This document shows, piece by piece, positions 55,070 through 64,000 of a stretch of DNA of 64,000 nucleotides (positions within the stretch are counted from its first letter, which is position 1; each line of letters opens with the position of its first letter). The notes beneath the pieces were generated by a model, which saw nothing but the letters and a program-made list of their open reading frames with translations, searched no databases and was not told the origin of the DNA. The translations under genes and the position numbers were made by a program. This stretch comes from Nocardia testacea NBRC 100365 (GTDB lineage Bacteria; Actinomycetota; Actinomycetes; Mycobacteriales; Mycobacteriaceae): NCBI RefSeq assembly GCF_000308775.1, contig NZ_BAGJ01000011.1:124001-188000 (forward strand). Reading direction: 5' to 3'.

Positions 55070-55306
55070 GTCGGCGATTGCCTGGACGGAGTGAGATTCT
55101 CTCTTCGGCCGGCCATTCTCGGTTGCGCGAGGCGCTCCCTGTTGTCGGTTCCTTGCCCGCGCTTCCCGGGCATGATCAGGGCTATCCGCACCCGTCGCCA
55201 AGATGCTCACAATCTCTCTCGGGAGCTATTGACCGAGACCGAAGCGCAATCCAAGTGGATCGTCCCACTGATCCGTGGACGACCTACGCCAGTCGAGTTC
55301 GAGTGC

Positions 55307-56434
55307 TCATCCGCACAGTGCGTGGGTGAGCAAGCCGCGGATGTCCACGGTGGCGGGTGTACCGGTGTAGGTGACGGTGACCGCACGCCCGACCGCGGTG
55401 GCACCGGAGATGGCGGAGAAACCACGCACGCTGCCTACGTGGCCGATATATTGTGTACCGCAGGGTAATTGGGTGTAGCCGACGCCGAGCCCATAGGACA
55501 TGCCGTCGCCTTTGCTCATATCGCTTCCATCGAGCATCTGCTCGAGTTGGGTCCGCGGCACCACCTGTCCGGCCAGCAAAGCGGTGAAGAACCGGTTCAT
55601 ATCGGCGCCCGTGCTCACCAGCGCGCCCGAGGTCCACGGCAGCGACGGCTCAATCCGCGTCTGGTCGGTGACGATGCCGTCGATAGTGGCATAGCCGGTC
55701 GGATGAGGCTCGCGCAGACCGGTTTCGCCGGTCGCCGGTAGGTATGTGTCCTGCATGCCCAGCGGAGTGAGGATGCGGTCGCGCAGTTCATCGGCTTAGG
55801 AGCGTCCGGTCACCGCCTCGATCAGCATGCCGGCGACGATGTAGTTGGTGTTGGTGTATTTGAATCGGCTACCCGGGGTGAACTGTGCGGGGTGCTGCAG
55901 CGCGAGTGCGATCTCCTGTGCTGGGGTGAAGGTGCGACCGGTGCGCGCCGCCTCGTACTCATCGGTCTGCGGGGAGTAGGCCGGTTCGGGTATACCGCTT
56001 CGATGTCCCAGGATCTGGCGGACGGTGATGACGTGTCCGTCTACGCCGTCTCCGGCGAGCAAACCGGGTAGATATTCCTCGATCGGCCGGTCGAGGTCGA
56101 TCTTGTTCTCAGCCACCAGTTGCAGCGCGATCGCGGCGGTGAAGGTCTTGGTGATGCTACCGATCCGGACATGCTCGGGCGGATCGGTGGGCATCGAGGT
56201 CCCCGCAGCGATATCTGCCAGGCCGGAGGCCACGACGGTGGTGGCACCGTTGTCGGTGAGTGTGGCAATAGTCCCGACAGCACCCGAGCCGACGATTGCG
56301 TCGAGGTCGCCGCGTGCCTTCTCCACACGGGCAAGGGCAACCGTAGGTGCGGTGGACTCTGCCGAACGCGTTGTGCAGCCGGCGAGGAGCGCCGCGGTTG
56401 TGCAGATCGAGAGGACGAAGACTCGTTTGTGCAT
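55307..56434 (-). pseudogene. Serine beta-lactamase/DD-peptidase-like lipoprotein with an in-frame stop
   Basis: Read through, the frame gives about 375 residues of a class C/DD-carboxypeptidase serine hydrolase: a lipoprotein signal (MHKRVFVLSICTTAALLAGC, lipobox L-A-G-C), SxxK as SITK, YxN as YTN in KYTNTNY, and HxG in GHVGS near the C-terminus. The frame is continuous except for a TAA at 55796-55798 following VTGRS, where relatives commonly have Tyr (TGRSYADEL). The downstream sequence ADELRDRILTPLGMQDTY continues in the same frame. So one base change has probably split an otherwise intact gene. Sequencing error or an extant two-part protein are alternatives. The 236-bp gap 55070-55306 shows nothing recognisable. 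Confidence 0.8.
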
Positions 56435-56588
56435 GATTCGACGGTAGGGATGCGAGGTCGGCAAGCACATCGGGCTGCGGTGCCACAGCACATAGGACCG
56501 GGGTACCGGTCTCTCGGATCATCGTCGAGTATTGACATGATGCCGACGACGAGTACGTCGAAAAGCCCAGTAGCCGGAGTACCCGGTC

Positions 56589-57593
56589 TCAGGCCGGTTC
56601 GCCTGCCGGTTCCTCCGTCCATTCCGGCGGCAGACCGAACAGCGGGAACAGGCGCTCGGTATCGAGGAAGAAATTGAGCCCGGTGATCACGCCGTCGCGC
56701 ATCTCCAGGACCGTGATCGACCACGGCAGCCAGCGGCCTGGCTCACCGCTCGGCTTGTAGTGGCCGAACGCGGGATGGCCGTTGGCGCCGGCCAGCGGCA
56801 CCATACGTGAGCCCCGGCAGGCCGCACCGGTACCGAGCATGAACGCGGCCACGTTCTCCGGGCCGGAAACCCAGAGGTCGAAGGGCGGCATGGACAGCGC
56901 CACATCGCTTTTCAGCAGCGCGGTGAGCGCGTCCATATCGTAGGACTCGAACGCCGTGACGAAATTCTCGACGAGTTTGCGCTGGTCGTCGTCGGATTCG
57001 TCGTAGGTGTCGGTATCGGCGGGCTTGACCTTGCTCATGGTGGCGCGGGCGCGCTGCAGGGCACTGTTCACCGAGGCGGTGCTCATGGTGAGTGCCTCGG
57101 CGGTCTCGTTGGCGGAGAAGCGCAGGACCTCGCGCATGATCAGGATGGCGCGCTGCGTGGCGGGCAGATGCTGGCAGGCTGCGACGAATGCCAGGCGCAG
57201 GCTGTCCTTGGCGGTGGCGTGCTCGGCGGGGTCGGCACCGAAGGCGAGCGAGTTGGGGATGGGCTCGACCCAGACGTAGTCCGGCTGCGGGGCCGGCAGC
57301 GGGCGGTCCGGTGTCGAGGGGCCGGACAGATCCATCGGCCGGGCGCGGCGCTGCGGGCCGTCGAGCATATCCAGGCAGATATTGGTGGTGATCTTGTAGA
57401 GCCAGGAGCGCAGGCTGGCCCGGCCCTCGAAGGAGTCGTAGGACTTCCAGGCCCGGGTGAACGCGTCCTGGACGGCGTCCTCGGCTTCGAAGGACGACCC
57501 CAGCATGCGGTAGGCGTAGGCACACAGTTCCCGTCTGTGCACCTCGAAAGATCTCATGACATCGGCATCGACTGTGCTGGTCTGCTCGCTCAT
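56589..57593 (-). CDS. sigG: SigG-like ECF sigma factor with SnoaL-type C-terminal domain
   Basis: 334 aa from ATG 57593. Sigma region 2 (RRELCAYAYRMLGSSFEAEDAVQDAFTRAWKSYDSFEGRASLRSWLYKITTNICLDML), the SigG/TIGR02960 marker DYVWVEPIPNSLAFGADPAE, and region 4 (ATQRAILIMREVLRFSANETAEALTMSTASVNSALQRARATM). Residues about 210-325 form an NTF2/SnoaL-like domain that in this group acts in place of an anti-sigma factor. It is divergent from a VOC-family gene, possibly a target. Mycobacterial SigG is linked to the DNA-damage response. Confidence 0.87.
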   Translation of the reverse strand: MSEQTSTVDADVMRSFEVHRRELCAYAYRMLGSSFEAEDAVQDAFTRAWKSYDSFEGRASLRSWLYKITTNICLDMLDGPQRRARPMDLSGPSTPDRPLPAPQPDYVWVEPIPNSLAFGADPAEHATAKDSLRLAFVAACQHLPATQRAILIMREVLRFSANETAEALTMSTASVNSALQRARATMSKVKPADTDTYDESDDDQRKLVENFVTAFESYDMDALTALLKSDVALSMPPFDLWVSGPENVAAFMLGTGAACRGSRMVPLAGANGHPAFGHYKPSGEPGRWLPWSITVLEMRDGVITGLNFFLDTERLFPLFGLPPEWTEEPAGEPA

Positions 57594-57893
57594 GCGTGCC
57601 ACTGTGGCACAGGGCACCGACATGTGAACAGAGGATGAAACGCGCCGTTTTCGGTCGGCTTCCCAGGCGTATCACCAGGCCCGGTTGCCACAGTCCGCAG
57701 CGCACCGGCCGGCTGCCCTCGCCCGCACTGTCGGCTTCGGTCGAGTCTCCGTTCCGCGGGCGCAGGTTCCGCGGCCGGTGGTGATCGTCGTTTCGACGGA
57801 ATCTGTCCGGCACCGATGATTTTCCGGGATGGCCCGCGTCCGAACCTTTGCAGCCGGCGAAACGCAGACCACCCTCCCGAAAGGATCGACACC
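57594..57893. other. Divergent spacer between sigG and the VOC gene
   Basis: 300 bp without a gene. It presumably holds the promoters of both, but no sigma-factor motif stands out. Confidence 0.5.
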
Positions 57894-58310
57894 GTGAGCA
57901 GCAAGATGATTTTCGTGAACCTACCCGTCACCGACCTGGGTCGGTCCAAGAAGTTCTACGAGGCGCTCGGGTGGAAGGTCAACGACGATTTCACCGACGA
58001 CAATGCCGCCTGCATCGTGGTCGACGACAATATCTGCCTGATGTTGCTGACCCATGGGCATTTCGCCACCTTCAGCCGACGGCCGATCGCCGATACCCGG
58101 GCCGCCACCGGCGCCGCCTACGCACTGTCGCTGAGCAGCGCCGAGGAGGTCGACCGGCTGACCGCGGCCGCGGTGGCCGCGGGCGGTACCGAGGAGATCA
58201 ATACGGACAAGCAGGCCCAGGAGGCGCAGGTCGGGATGCACGGCCGGACCTTCCTGGACCCCGACGGCCACCAGTGGGAGCCGTTCTACATGAATTACCC
58301 CGGCGTGTAG
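57894..58310 (+). CDS. VOC-family (glyoxalase/bleomycin-resistance-like) protein
   Basis: 138 aa, GTG start behind GAAAGG. VOC fold: MIFVNLPVTDLGRSKKFYEALGWKVNDDFTDDNAACIVVDDNICLMLLT and HGRTFLDPDGHQWEPFYMNYPG. In the DPDGHQWE segment the His and Glu are at metal-ligand positions. Function unknown; many relatives are annotated as PhnB-like or glyoxalase-like. Divergent from sigG. Confidence 0.88.
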   Translation: MSSKMIFVNLPVTDLGRSKKFYEALGWKVNDDFTDDNAACIVVDDNICLMLLTHGHFATFSRRPIADTRAATGAAYALSLSSAEEVDRLTAAAVAAGGTEEINTDKQAQEAQVGMHGRTFLDPDGHQWEPFYMNYPGV

Positions 58311-58326
58311 GCGTAGTGCGCTCACA

Positions 58327-58370
58327 CGAACGCCCCGGCCGACAACCGTCGAACGGGGCGTTCGGTGTTT
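58327..58370 (+). terminator. Terminator after the VOC gene
   Basis: CGAACGCCCCG (58327-58337), 16-base loop, CGGGGCGTTCG (58354-58364), then GTGTTT. Confidence 0.72.
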
Positions 58371-58454
58371 CGGTGGCCCGACGCCGGCCGCTGGAACCGG
58401 CCGGGCCGTGTATCGACCGGACGCACCGAGCTGTGCTCGGCCCGCACCCGGCTT

Positions 58455-59237
58455 CTATTTACCGCTGAAGTTGGGCTTGCGCTTCTCCTTGAACGCCTTG
58501 GGGCCCTCCTTGGCGTCGGCGGATTGGAAGACCGCCATACCGAGTTTGGCGTCGATCTGGAAGGCCTCTTCCTCGGGGATGCATTCGCTGTCGCGGATGG
58601 TCTGCAGGATCGCCTGCACCGCGAGCGGGCCGTTGGCCGCGATGAGGTCCGCCAGTTCCAGCGCCTTGTCCAGCGCTTGGCCGTCCGGCACGACATGGCC
58701 GATGAGACCGATGTCCTTGGCCTCGGCGGCGCTCAGATGCCGGCCGGTGAGCAGAATATCGGCGGCAACCGTGTAGGGGACCTGACGGACCAGCCGGACC
58801 GCGGAGCCGCCCAGCGGGAACAGACCCCAGCGGGCCTCGGACACCCCGAACTTCGCGCTTTCGCCCGCGACCCGGATATCGGTGCCCTGCAGGATCTCGG
58901 TTCCACCGGCGATGGCCGCGCCCTCGACCGCCGCTATGAGCGGTTTGGTGAGCCTGCGGCCCTTCAGCAGCGCCTCGATCTTCGACAGGTCCCAGCCCCC
59001 GCCCGCGAACGAATCACCAGGATGCTGCTGGGTCATGCCCTTGAGGTCGGCGCCCGCGCAGAAGGCCCCGCCGGCGCCGGTCAGGATCGCGACGCGAATG
59101 TCGGGATCACTGTCGACCTGATCCCACGCATCGCGCATGATCGCCATCATCTCGGTCGAGAGCGCGTTGCGCGCCTCGGGGCGGTTCATGGTGACGATGA
59201 GGACATGGCCGCGCTTCTCGACGAGGCATTGAGGCAT
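58455..59237 (-). CDS. echA19: EchA19, steroid side-chain enoyl-CoA hydratase
   Basis: 260 aa from ATG 59237. Crotonase core [87 protein letters not shown] with the catalytic Glu in VSEARW. EchA19 hydrates the C22=C23 double bond of a 3-oxo-cholenoyl-CoA intermediate. Divergent from fadD19 with a KstR box in the gap, the M. tuberculosis arrangement (Rv3516/Rv3515c). Confidence 0.93.
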   Translation of the reverse strand: MPQCLVEKRGHVLIVTMNRPEARNALSTEMMAIMRDAWDQVDSDPDIRVAILTGAGGAFCAGADLKGMTQQHPGDSFAGGGWDLSKIEALLKGRRLTKPLIAAVEGAAIAGGTEILQGTDIRVAGESAKFGVSEARWGLFPLGGSAVRLVRQVPYTVAADILLTGRHLSAAEAKDIGLIGHVVPDGQALDKALELADLIAANGPLAVQAILQTIRDSECIPEEEAFQIDAKLGMAVFQSADAKEGPKAFKEKRKPNFSGK

Positions 59238-59274
59238 CGTTGTTTCTCCTGTTACTCGGACCCTTGCCAGAAAC

Positions 59275-59288
59275 AGTAACACGTTCTA
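59275..59288. promoter_or_regulatory. KstR-type box between echA19 and fadD19
   Basis: AGTAACACGTTCTA matches TNNAACNNGTTNNA except the first base; its complement TAGAACGTGTTACT is close to the cyp125 box. TATTTT (59287-59292) right after it could be the fadD19 -10, seven bases before the GTG. Confidence 0.8.
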
Positions 59289-59299
59289 TTTTTGACCTT

Positions 59300-60946
59300 G
59301 TGACGTACAACATAGCCGACCTCGTCGAACACACCATCGACCTTGTGCCGGACCGGGTTGCGCTGGCTGACGACCACCGCTCGGTGACCTTCGCCCAATT
59401 GGAGGACCGGGCGAACCGGCTGGCGCACTACCTGCTGGAACACGGTGTCCAGCCGGGCGACAAGGTCGGTATCTACTCGCGCAACACCATCGAGGCCGTC
59501 GAGTCGATGCTGGCGGTGTTCAAAGCGCGGGCGGTGATGGTGAACGTCAACTTCCGCTACGTCGAGAACGAGTTGCAGTACATCTTCGAGAATTCGGACA
59601 TGGTGGCGCTCATCCACGAGCGGCGCTACACCGACAAGGTGGTGAACGTCCGGTCGAAGGTGCCGCATCTGAAAGCGGTCCTGATCGTCGACGACGGCAC
59701 GGACGCCGCCACGCCCGCGGACGCGGTGGAGTACGAAGCGGCCCTGGCGGAATCGTCGGGTGAACGCGATTTCGGCGATCGGTCCAACGACGACATCTTC
59801 ATGATCTACACCGGCGGCACCACCGGTATGCCCAAGGGCGTCATGTGGCGGCACGAGGACTGGTGGCGGGTGCTCGGCGGCGGTATCAACTTCATGACCG
59901 GTGAGTATGTCCAGGACGAATGGCAGCAGGCCAAGACCGGCGCGGCCGGCGGCCAGATGGTGCGTTACCCCATTCCGCCGCTCATCCACGGCGGTTCGCA
60001 GACCGCGGTCTTCCACGGCCTGTTCGACGGTGGCAAGACCATCATGATCCCGGAGTTCGACGCGCACACCGTCTGGCAGGCCGTGGACGCGCACGGCATC
60101 AACATGATCTTCATAACCGGCGACGCCATGGCCCGTCCGATGCTGGACGCGCTGAAGGCGGGTCATCCGGAAACCGGTGAGCCCTACCAGCACACGAACC
60201 TGTGGGCCATGGCCAGCAGCGCGGCCCTGTTCTCGCCCGCCCTCAAGGACGAGTACATCGACCTGCTCCCGAATACGGTGATCACCGATTCGATCGGCTC
60301 CTCGGAAACCGGTTTCGGCGGTATCTCCATCGCCGCCAAGGGCGCGACGCACACCGGCGGTCCGCGGGTGAAGATCGACGCGTCCACCGCGGTCATCGAC
60401 GAGAACGGCAAGCCCGTCGTCCCGGGATCCGGGCAGACCGGTGTGCTGGCGCGCAAGGGTCATATCCCGATCGGGTACTACAACGACCCGGTGAAAACCG
60501 CGGCGACCTTCAAGGAGTACGACGGCGTCCGCTACTCCATCCCCGGCGACTGGGCCCGGGTGGAGGAGGACGGCACCGTCACCATGCTCGGCCGTGGCTC
60601 GGTCAGCATCAACAGCGGTGGCGAGAAGATCTACCCCGAAGAAGTAGAGGGCGCGCTGAAATGCCATCCCGAAATCTTCGACGCGCTGGTGGTCGGCGTC
60701 CCGGACGAGCGCTGGGGACAGCGGGTGGCGGCCGTGGTGCAGTGTCGCGGCGACAAACGCCCCACCCTGGAGGAATTGCGCCCGGTGCTGACCCGGGAGA
60801 TCTCCTCCTACAAGCTGCCCCGCAGCCTGTGGTTCGTGGACGAGATCAAGCGGTCGCCGGCGGGTAAGCCCGACTACAAGTGGGCCAAGGCGCAGACCGA
60901 GGAGCGTGACGCCGACGAGCACGGGTCGGCGGGTAACGCTTCCTGA
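59300..60946 (+). CDS. fadD19: FadD19, steroid-26-oyl-CoA ligase
   Basis: 548 aa, GTG start, likely leaderless. It opens YNIADLVEHTIDLVPDRVALADDHRSVTFAQLEDRANRLAHYLL. AMP-binding loop YTGGTTGMPKG, SSETGFGG, GDWARVEEDGTVTMLGRGSVSINSGGEKIYPEEVE and the Lys region RSPAGKPDYKWAK. FadD19 activates C26-carboxylated cholesterol intermediates and is needed for C24-branched sterols. Divergent from echA19. Terminator-like hairpin at 60958. Confidence 0.94.
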   Translation: MTYNIADLVEHTIDLVPDRVALADDHRSVTFAQLEDRANRLAHYLLEHGVQPGDKVGIYSRNTIEAVESMLAVFKARAVMVNVNFRYVENELQYIFENSDMVALIHERRYTDKVVNVRSKVPHLKAVLIVDDGTDAATPADAVEYEAALAESSGERDFGDRSNDDIFMIYTGGTTGMPKGVMWRHEDWWRVLGGGINFMTGEYVQDEWQQAKTGAAGGQMVRYPIPPLIHGGSQTAVFHGLFDGGKTIMIPEFDAHTVWQAVDAHGINMIFITGDAMARPMLDALKAGHPETGEPYQHTNLWAMASSAALFSPALKDEYIDLLPNTVITDSIGSSETGFGGISIAAKGATHTGGPRVKIDASTAVIDENGKPVVPGSGQTGVLARKGHIPIGYYNDPVKTAATFKEYDGVRYSIPGDWARVEEDGTVTMLGRGSVSINSGGEKIYPEEVEGALKCHPEIFDALVVGVPDERWGQRVAAVVQCRGDKRPTLEELRPVLTREISSYKLPRSLWFVDEIKRSPAGKPDYKWAKAQTEERDADEHGSAGNAS

Positions 60947-60957
60947 GAGCGATCGGG

Positions 60958-60995
60958 CGCAGAAGGGCCGATGGATGATCAGCGGTCCTTCTGCG
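60958..60995 (+). terminator. Terminator after fadD19
   Basis: CGCAGAAGGGCCG (60958-60970) and CGGTCCTTCTGCG (60983-60995), a 13-bp stem with one G-T pair, 12-base loop. Confidence 0.75.
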
Positions 60996-61049
60996 TGTGT
61001 CCGGCGATCTATGCTGGTTCGGAAACGATTCGGAACTGGAGGTCGCCGT

Positions 61050-61169
61050 ATGGAGCAAAACGCCGACGACGCGCGGGTGAATGTTTCCGATGAGCGTTCG
61101 CGGTTGTTCGATCGCGCTGCCGATCATGTCTTGGCTGTCAGCGCCGAGCTCAATCGGCGGCTCATATGA
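61050..61169 (+). CDS. Possible 39-residue small protein
   Basis: ATG 61050 follows GGAGGT by eight bases, a strong ribosome-binding site. The product, MEQNADDARVNVSDERSRLFDRAADHVLAVSAELNRRLI, is charged and probably a single helix. No family is recognised. It lies between the fadD19 terminator and the convergent PIN toxin. It could be a relic of a longer gene. Confidence 0.4.
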   Translation: MEQNADDARVNVSDERSRLFDRAADHVLAVSAELNRRLI

Positions 61170-61185
61170 GCAGCGTGCCGACTTC

Positions 61186-61623
61186 TCACCGTGCTGGAAC
61201 AATCAGGTCCACGGTCGGGAAGTAGCCCTTGAAGCGTTGTTCGTCTCGGGTGAGCAGCCGGTATCCGGCCACCGCGGCGTGCGCGCCGATATAGAAGTCG
61301 GGCATGGGTGAGCGTTTCGTCCCGTCATTGCGCCTAGAGCGCTGATAGGCCTTGCCGGCCAGGAATCCGGCTCGGAAGGGCAGCGGTTCCCGGACGAAAT
61401 CCTCGGCCGGAAGCAGCCTGTCCAGCACTTCGACCGTTTCGTAGCCGACCGATACTTCCGCGTAAACGATCGGATTGATGACCACTCGGCCGAAGTCGAC
61501 TGCTTCGGCCAGCCTTTCGGCCGACCACTGCGCCCAGTTCTTGTCGTCGGTCAGTACGTCCAGAAGAACGCAGGAGTCGACCAGGGTCGTCGGACCACCG
61601 ATCGGCCGCAGGTTAGTCACCAC
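61186..61623 (-). CDS. PIN-domain toxin
   Basis: 145 aa, GTG start overlapping the antitoxin by 11 bases (a second GTG at 61620). PIN motifs: GGPTTLVDSCVLLDVLTDDKNWAQWSAERLAEA (Asp), VVINPIVYAEVSVGYETVEVLDRLL (Glu), and RRNDGTKRSPMPDFYIGAHAAVAGYRLLTRDEQRF (Asp/Asp). The long RSRRNDGTKRSPMPDFYIGAHA segment is typical of the AbrB-partnered VapC group. Confidence 0.9.
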   Translation of the reverse strand: MVTNLRPIGGPTTLVDSCVLLDVLTDDKNWAQWSAERLAEAVDFGRVVINPIVYAEVSVGYETVEVLDRLLPAEDFVREPLPFRAGFLAGKAYQRSRRNDGTKRSPMPDFYIGAHAAVAGYRLLTRDEQRFKGYFPTVDLIVPAR

Positions 61624-61852
61624 GGAGCAGTTCCATGATCTCGTCGGTGCTCATACCCTCGATCTCTTTGCTGTCTGCGGTACCGCGCATCCGATCGACC
61701 AGCCGCTGACCACGTGTGGGGGTGTTATCGCTCCGGACGATTCGCAGCGCGCCGTCGACCTCGATTACCTCCACTTCATCTCCTTCATGAAGGTTGAACC
61801 TTGCGCGTAAGGCGGAGGGGATAGTGACCTGGCCCTTGCTGTTGAGTATCAC
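61613..61852 (-). CDS. AbrB/MazE-type antitoxin
   Basis: 79 aa, GTG start. SpoVT-AbrB swapped-hairpin start MILNSKGQVTIPSALRARFNLHEGDEVEVIEVDGALRIVRSD, then an acidic tail (MSTDEIMELLRGD) to bind the toxin. Tandem GTAATACGT repeats lie just upstream. Confidence 0.9.
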   Translation of the reverse strand: MILNSKGQVTIPSALRARFNLHEGDEVEVIEVDGALRIVRSDNTPTRGQRLVDRMRGTADSKEIEGMSTDEIMELLRGD

Positions 61853-61871
61853 CGCGCGCTCCTGTCATAGG

Positions 61872-61895
61872 TAATACGTGTAATACGTAATACTA
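61872..61895. promoter_or_regulatory. Tandem-repeat operator of the AbrB/PIN pair
   Basis: GTAATACGT is repeated without spacer at 61872-61880 and 61881-61889, followed by AATAC. The AT-rich block is the likely promoter and binding site of the antitoxin 20 bp from its start. Confidence 0.6.
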
Positions 61896-61925
61896 CGCGC
61901 GGTGATATCACTCGGGAGTGGCAGC

Positions 61926-63032
61926 TCAGGCCGATTCGGGGACGAACTGCGCCAAGGGGAGCAGGTGGTCGGTGGCCCCGCCCAGGGCGAACTCGTTGCG
62001 GGTGGCGGCGGTGAAGTAGTTGTGCACGATGTGGTCACGGTCGATACCGACGCCGCCGTGTACGTGGACCAGGGTGTGGGCGACCTGATGGCCCGCCTCC
62101 GCGGCCCAGAACTTCGCGGTGTGCACAGCCCCGGTGGCGTCCAGGCCCTCCGCGAGCTGCCAGGCGGCCTGGGTGACGGTCAGGCGCAGGCCCTGCAGGC
62201 CGATGTAGCTGTCCGACAGGCGCTGGGCCACGGCCTGGAAGCTGCCGATGGCGCGGCCGAACTGTTCGCGTTCGCGCGCGTAGTCGGCGACCAGTTCCAG
62301 GGATCGTTCGAGGGTTCCCAGCTGCTGGGCGGCCAGGCCGAGCCAGGCGCGGTCGAGTAGCCAGTCCAGGATCCGGGCGCCGTCCTCGACGGTGCCGAGC
62401 AGTTCGGCCGGCGCGTCGGTGAACTCCACCAGCGATTCGGCGCTCCGGTCGGTCACCTGCTGGGCGGTCACAGTGACGGAGTCTGCCGAGGGGTCGACCA
62501 GGAAGACCGCGGCGACTCCGGACACCGTCGCGGGGACCAGAATCCGGGCCGCGCGGTCGGCGACCGGGACCGTGGTCTTGGTGCCGGTGACGCGCCAGCC
62601 GCCGTCGATTTCGGTGGCGGTCGTGGTGGGGCGGGCCGGTTCCCAGTTGTGCTCTTCGGCCAGCGCCACGGTCAGGATCGCGGTGCCCGCCCCGGCGGCG
62701 GTGGCGAGCTGCTTCTGCTCGGCGGACCCGAACTCGGCCAGCGCACCCGCGCCCAGGACGACCGACCACAGGTAGGGCACCGCGGCGACGGCTTTGCCGA
62801 GTTCGCGCAGGATCGCGGTCTGTTCGAGTGAACCGAAGCCGCTACCGCCCACTTCCTCGGGCAGGGCGGCGGCGAGCACACCGGTCTCCGCGAGCGATTT
62901 CCACAGCGGCTCGTCGAACTTGGCGGTCCCTGCGTCCAATTCGCGCAGGCGATCGGCGGTGACCAGTTTGCCGCAGACCTCGCCGGTGAGCCGGGCCAGA
63001 TCCGACTGGGCTTCGGTGGGGGTGAAATCCAT
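61926..63032 (-). CDS. fadE27: FadE27 (ChsE5-type), small subunit of the steroid acyl-CoA dehydrogenase
   Basis: 368 aa from ATG 63032 behind AGGAG. Blocks: LPEEVGGSGFGSLEQTAILRELGKAVAAVPYLWSVVLGAGALAEFG, REQFGRAIGSFQAVAQRLSDSYIG and HVHGGVGIDRDHIVHNYF. In M. tuberculosis fadE26-fadE27 (chsE4-chsE5) form an alpha2-beta2 dehydrogenase for the five-carbon side-chain CoA ester. It is 21 bp from the fadE26 stop. Confidence 0.9.
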   Translation of the reverse strand: MDFTPTEAQSDLARLTGEVCGKLVTADRLRELDAGTAKFDEPLWKSLAETGVLAAALPEEVGGSGFGSLEQTAILRELGKAVAAVPYLWSVVLGAGALAEFGSAEQKQLATAAGAGTAILTVALAEEHNWEPARPTTTATEIDGGWRVTGTKTTVPVADRAARILVPATVSGVAAVFLVDPSADSVTVTAQQVTDRSAESLVEFTDAPAELLGTVEDGARILDWLLDRAWLGLAAQQLGTLERSLELVADYAREREQFGRAIGSFQAVAQRLSDSYIGLQGLRLTVTQAAWQLAEGLDATGAVHTAKFWAAEAGHQVAHTLVHVHGGVGIDRDHIVHNYFTAATRNEFALGGATDHLLPLAQFVPESA

Positions 63033-63053
63033 GGTGAACTCCTGAATCGGGTA

Positions 63054-64000
<947 letters not shown>

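Noticed and set aside
59252..60922. 556-codon minus-strand frame opposite fadD19
   Set aside because: Antisense shadow of FadD19; composition is His/Val/Arg-rich without any motif.

Overview
The window comes from a high-GC mycolic-acid actinobacterium, most likely Nocardia or a close Rhodococcus/Mycobacterium relative. The pointers are GTG starts, F420-dependent oxidoreductases, a mycothiol-isomerase-like protein, an EspR-type regulator, and a large set of genes whose products and order match the mycobacterial/rhodococcal cholesterol catabolon. Names of cholesterol genes rest on recognising the protein families and on synteny remembered from M. tuberculosis; no database search was possible.

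Layout. 1-11 kb is an accessory region: a decayed type I restriction methylase fragment, then several regulator/enzyme pairs (MerR + membrane protein + ABA4-like protein; MarR + SGNH hydrolase; WYL regulator + DinB/maleylpyruvate-isomerase-like protein; MerR + Old Yellow Enzyme; HxlR + imine-reductase-like enzyme + thioesterase) and a lipoprotein. 11-16.5 kb is the steroid ring A/B operon hsaA-hsaD-hsaC-hsaB, divergent from kshA, with two KstR-type boxes between. 16.6-20.4 kb holds a Phd/PIN toxin-antitoxin pair, rsgA, and a TetR/quinone-reductase pair. 20.4-31.3 kb is a KstR2-type block for the C/D rings: fadE33-fadE32-fadE31-enoyl hydratase-fadD3 on the minus strand, divergent from fadE30-ipdF, then kstR2-fadA6. 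31.3-35.8 kb is a second accessory insert (P450 relic, MarR + MFS exporter, DUF427 protein, HxlR + monooxygenase-haemoglobin fusion). 35.8-41.2 kb returns to C/D-ring genes: ipdC-ipdB-ipdA-echA20, divergent from two SDR genes. 41.4-45 kb is an unusual locus: a Gly-Ser-Ala repeat surface protein, an ImmA/IrrE-type metallopeptidase and a membrane protein in overlapping frames, convergent with an EspR-like regulator. 45.4-54 kb holds sterol side-chain genes: fadA5 divergent from cyp125, then DUF35-ltp4-ltp3-F420 oxidoreductase-SnoaL, divergent from a second F420 oxidoreductase. 54-58.4 kb has a VapBC pair, a serine hydrolase lipoprotein gene broken by one in-frame stop, a SigG-like ECF sigma factor and a VOC protein. 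58.4-64 kb returns to side-chain genes (echA19 divergent from fadD19; fadE27-fadE26), interrupted by an AbrB/PIN pair.

How it fits together. CYP125 and FadD19 start side-chain oxidation and activation. FadE26/27, EchA19 and FadA5 run beta-oxidation, and Ltp3/Ltp4 with the DUF35 protein probably cleave branched side chains. KshA and HsaABCD open and cleave rings A/B. FadD3, FadE30-33, IpdF, IpdC, EchA20, IpdAB and FadA6 degrade the remaining HIP (C/D ring) skeleton. The boxes split the same way: TNNAACNNGTTNNA-like sites (KstR) flank ring A/B and side-chain genes, and AGCAANTGCTTGGT sites (KstR2) flank the HIP genes.
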